A stretch of 64,000 bases of DNA from the IMG/VR virus record IMGVR_UViG_3300042876_000902, positions 17,969 to 81,968 of that record. The stretch is one strand, 5' to 3'. Origin of the DNA: a virus. Each line of letters starts with the position of its first letter. Positions within the stretch are counted from its first letter, which is position 1. Below are positions 63,307 to 64,000 of the stretch, piece after piece. The position numbers and the translations under genes are program-made. The notes under the pieces are model-generated. The model saw only the letters and a list, made by a program, of their open reading frames with translations, was not told the DNA's origin and searched no databases.

Positions 63307-63400
63307 GCGCGACGTTCGCGGGAGGGATCGGGCGCCCCTTCCGCCGATCGCGAGCGCTCGCGAGCGCTAGAAGGTAGCGAGTGTGCGGGTTCCCTCGATC

Positions 63401-63506
63401 GTAGTGTCCTACACTACCTAGTGGGTGTGCCGCCAGGGCTCACCCCGTCGGTAGTGTCCTACACTACGTTCGCGGTGCTCACCCCGTTGGTAGTGTCCTA
63501 CACTAC
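63401..63506. repeat. Three GTAGTGTCCTACACTAC palindromes
   Basis: Perfect 7-bp-arm palindromes at 63401-63417, 63451-63467 and 63490-63506. The second and third lie in ~39-bp direct repeats (CCCCGTYGG before, GTTCGCGGT after). A degenerate inverted half-copy follows near 63557. Likely protein-binding sites (operator, partition or origin). Confidence 0.8.
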
Positions 63507-63676
63507 GTTCGCGGTACGCGACGTTGCGCACCCCGTTGGCGGTGCCGCCCCGTCGGACACTACGAACGGGGCGGGTCATCGTGCGGACCCCGGGTCGTGC
63601 TAACCCGGTCATTTTATTGAAGTGTCCCGATCGGGTCGTGTAGGTCGTGCGCGACCCCGGGTCGATGCGCCCGACC

Positions 63677-63917
63677 CACCTCGTGCGAGGTGCCGTGCAC
63701 TACCTTCGAGGTGGGCACGCCTCCACCCCGTCGGAGGTGCGCAAGAGTGCGCAGACCTGCTCAGGTCCGCAGTACACAAAGGGTGGGTCCGCCAGGCCTC
63801 ACCTGGTCTGTGCAGTACACAAGTGCGACACCTCCAAAGAGGTGTGAACACAAACCGCACAACATTGGCACAGCACCTCTTTCGCGGCAGCCAGGTCGCG
63901 GCACCTCACAAGAGGTG
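63677..63917. repeat. CACCTC-N4-GAGGTG palindromes, right group
   Basis: Perfect-arm copies at 63677-63692, 63829-63844 and 63902-63917 with different 4-base spacers (GTGC, CAAA, ACAA), so the arms are conserved and the spacer is not, as expected for a dimeric protein site. No gene is seen from 63087 to 64000. Confidence 0.75.
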
Positions 63918-64000
63918 TAGAACAACTCCACACCCCAGGTGTACCGCCCTGTGCAGGGTGGGTGGGGTACACCTCACTTTGTGAACACTTCACGTGAGAC

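Noticed and set aside
63401-63506. Possible CRISPR array from repeated GTAGTGT palindromes
   Set aside because: Only three copies, unequal spacing, near-identical 'spacers' (direct repeats), and no Cas genes; the Cas4-like protein at 19048 belongs to a replication cluster.

Overview
The window is part of the genome of a large, GC-rich, tailed double-stranded DNA phage. It is gene-dense: genes overlap by ATGA or GTGA, nearly everything lies in two long co-directional blocks, and the contents are tail, lysis, replication and nucleotide-metabolism genes plus dozens of tiny unknown ORFs. The tail tip resembles siphophages and gene transfer agents (DUF2460-like pair, DUF2163, NlpC/P60, gpJ/GTA gp15-like). 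An M15 endolysin with a membrane-anchored spanin-like protein points to a Gram-negative, high-GC host; the host itself cannot be named. No integrase or lysogeny repressor is visible, so a virulent lifestyle is inferred.

Layout. Positions 1-12571 (+ strand, late genes): end of a beta-helix tail spike; a Thr/Ser/Ala-rich mucin-like protein; two multidomain glycosyltransferase-methyltransferases; the GTA-like tail-tip cluster; a lysis cassette. A 13-bp hairpin at 12.6 kb separates this block from a block of about 48 kb on the - strand (60424 down to 12689). Reading with transcription, that block holds small unknown genes, a sugar-nucleotide dehydratase/epimerase, a DEDD exonuclease, a sigma factor, a primase-helicase, more small genes (including a mini-DnaJ and a MazG-like protein), two cytosine-MTase-family proteins and a SAM methyltransferase. 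Next come a ~0.85-kb non-coding, highly structured region (42.4-43.2 kb), more small genes, ATP-dependent DNA ligase, uracil-DNA glycosylase, a second structured gap (26.8-27.1 kb), Dam-type MTase, KGG-repeat protein, deoxyribosyltransferase-like protein, dTMP kinase, LuxR-type HTH, ThyX, an SSB-like protein, PolA-type polymerase, Cas4-like nuclease, VRR-NUC nuclease, SNF2 helicase, a Lys-rich protein, and finally a MazG / dNMP kinase / ThyA-family / dCMP deaminase operon.

Positions 60425-64000 form a divergent, repeat-rich control region with few genes. It has six GGTTACGAC iterons with a perfect 20-bp inverted repeat (origin-like), an HNH endonuclease gene (+), an AT-rich island, three tiny + strand genes with their own terminators, and families of palindromic repeats. 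Terminase and head genes are not in the window.

How it may work together: the early block makes the replisome and remodels the dNTP pool. The ThyA-family enzyme has Asp where thymidylate synthases have Asn, and a separate ThyX is present, so the phage probably makes a modified pyrimidine (5-hydroxymethyl-dCMP most likely) and may have modified DNA. The main unexplained features are the large structured RNA candidate, a four-member family sharing a W-x2-WYR domain, the 36-bp repeat shared by two non-coding regions, and the mucin-like protein coupled to glycosyltransferases. Coordinates and motifs were read by eye; family assignments come from motif recognition without database searches.
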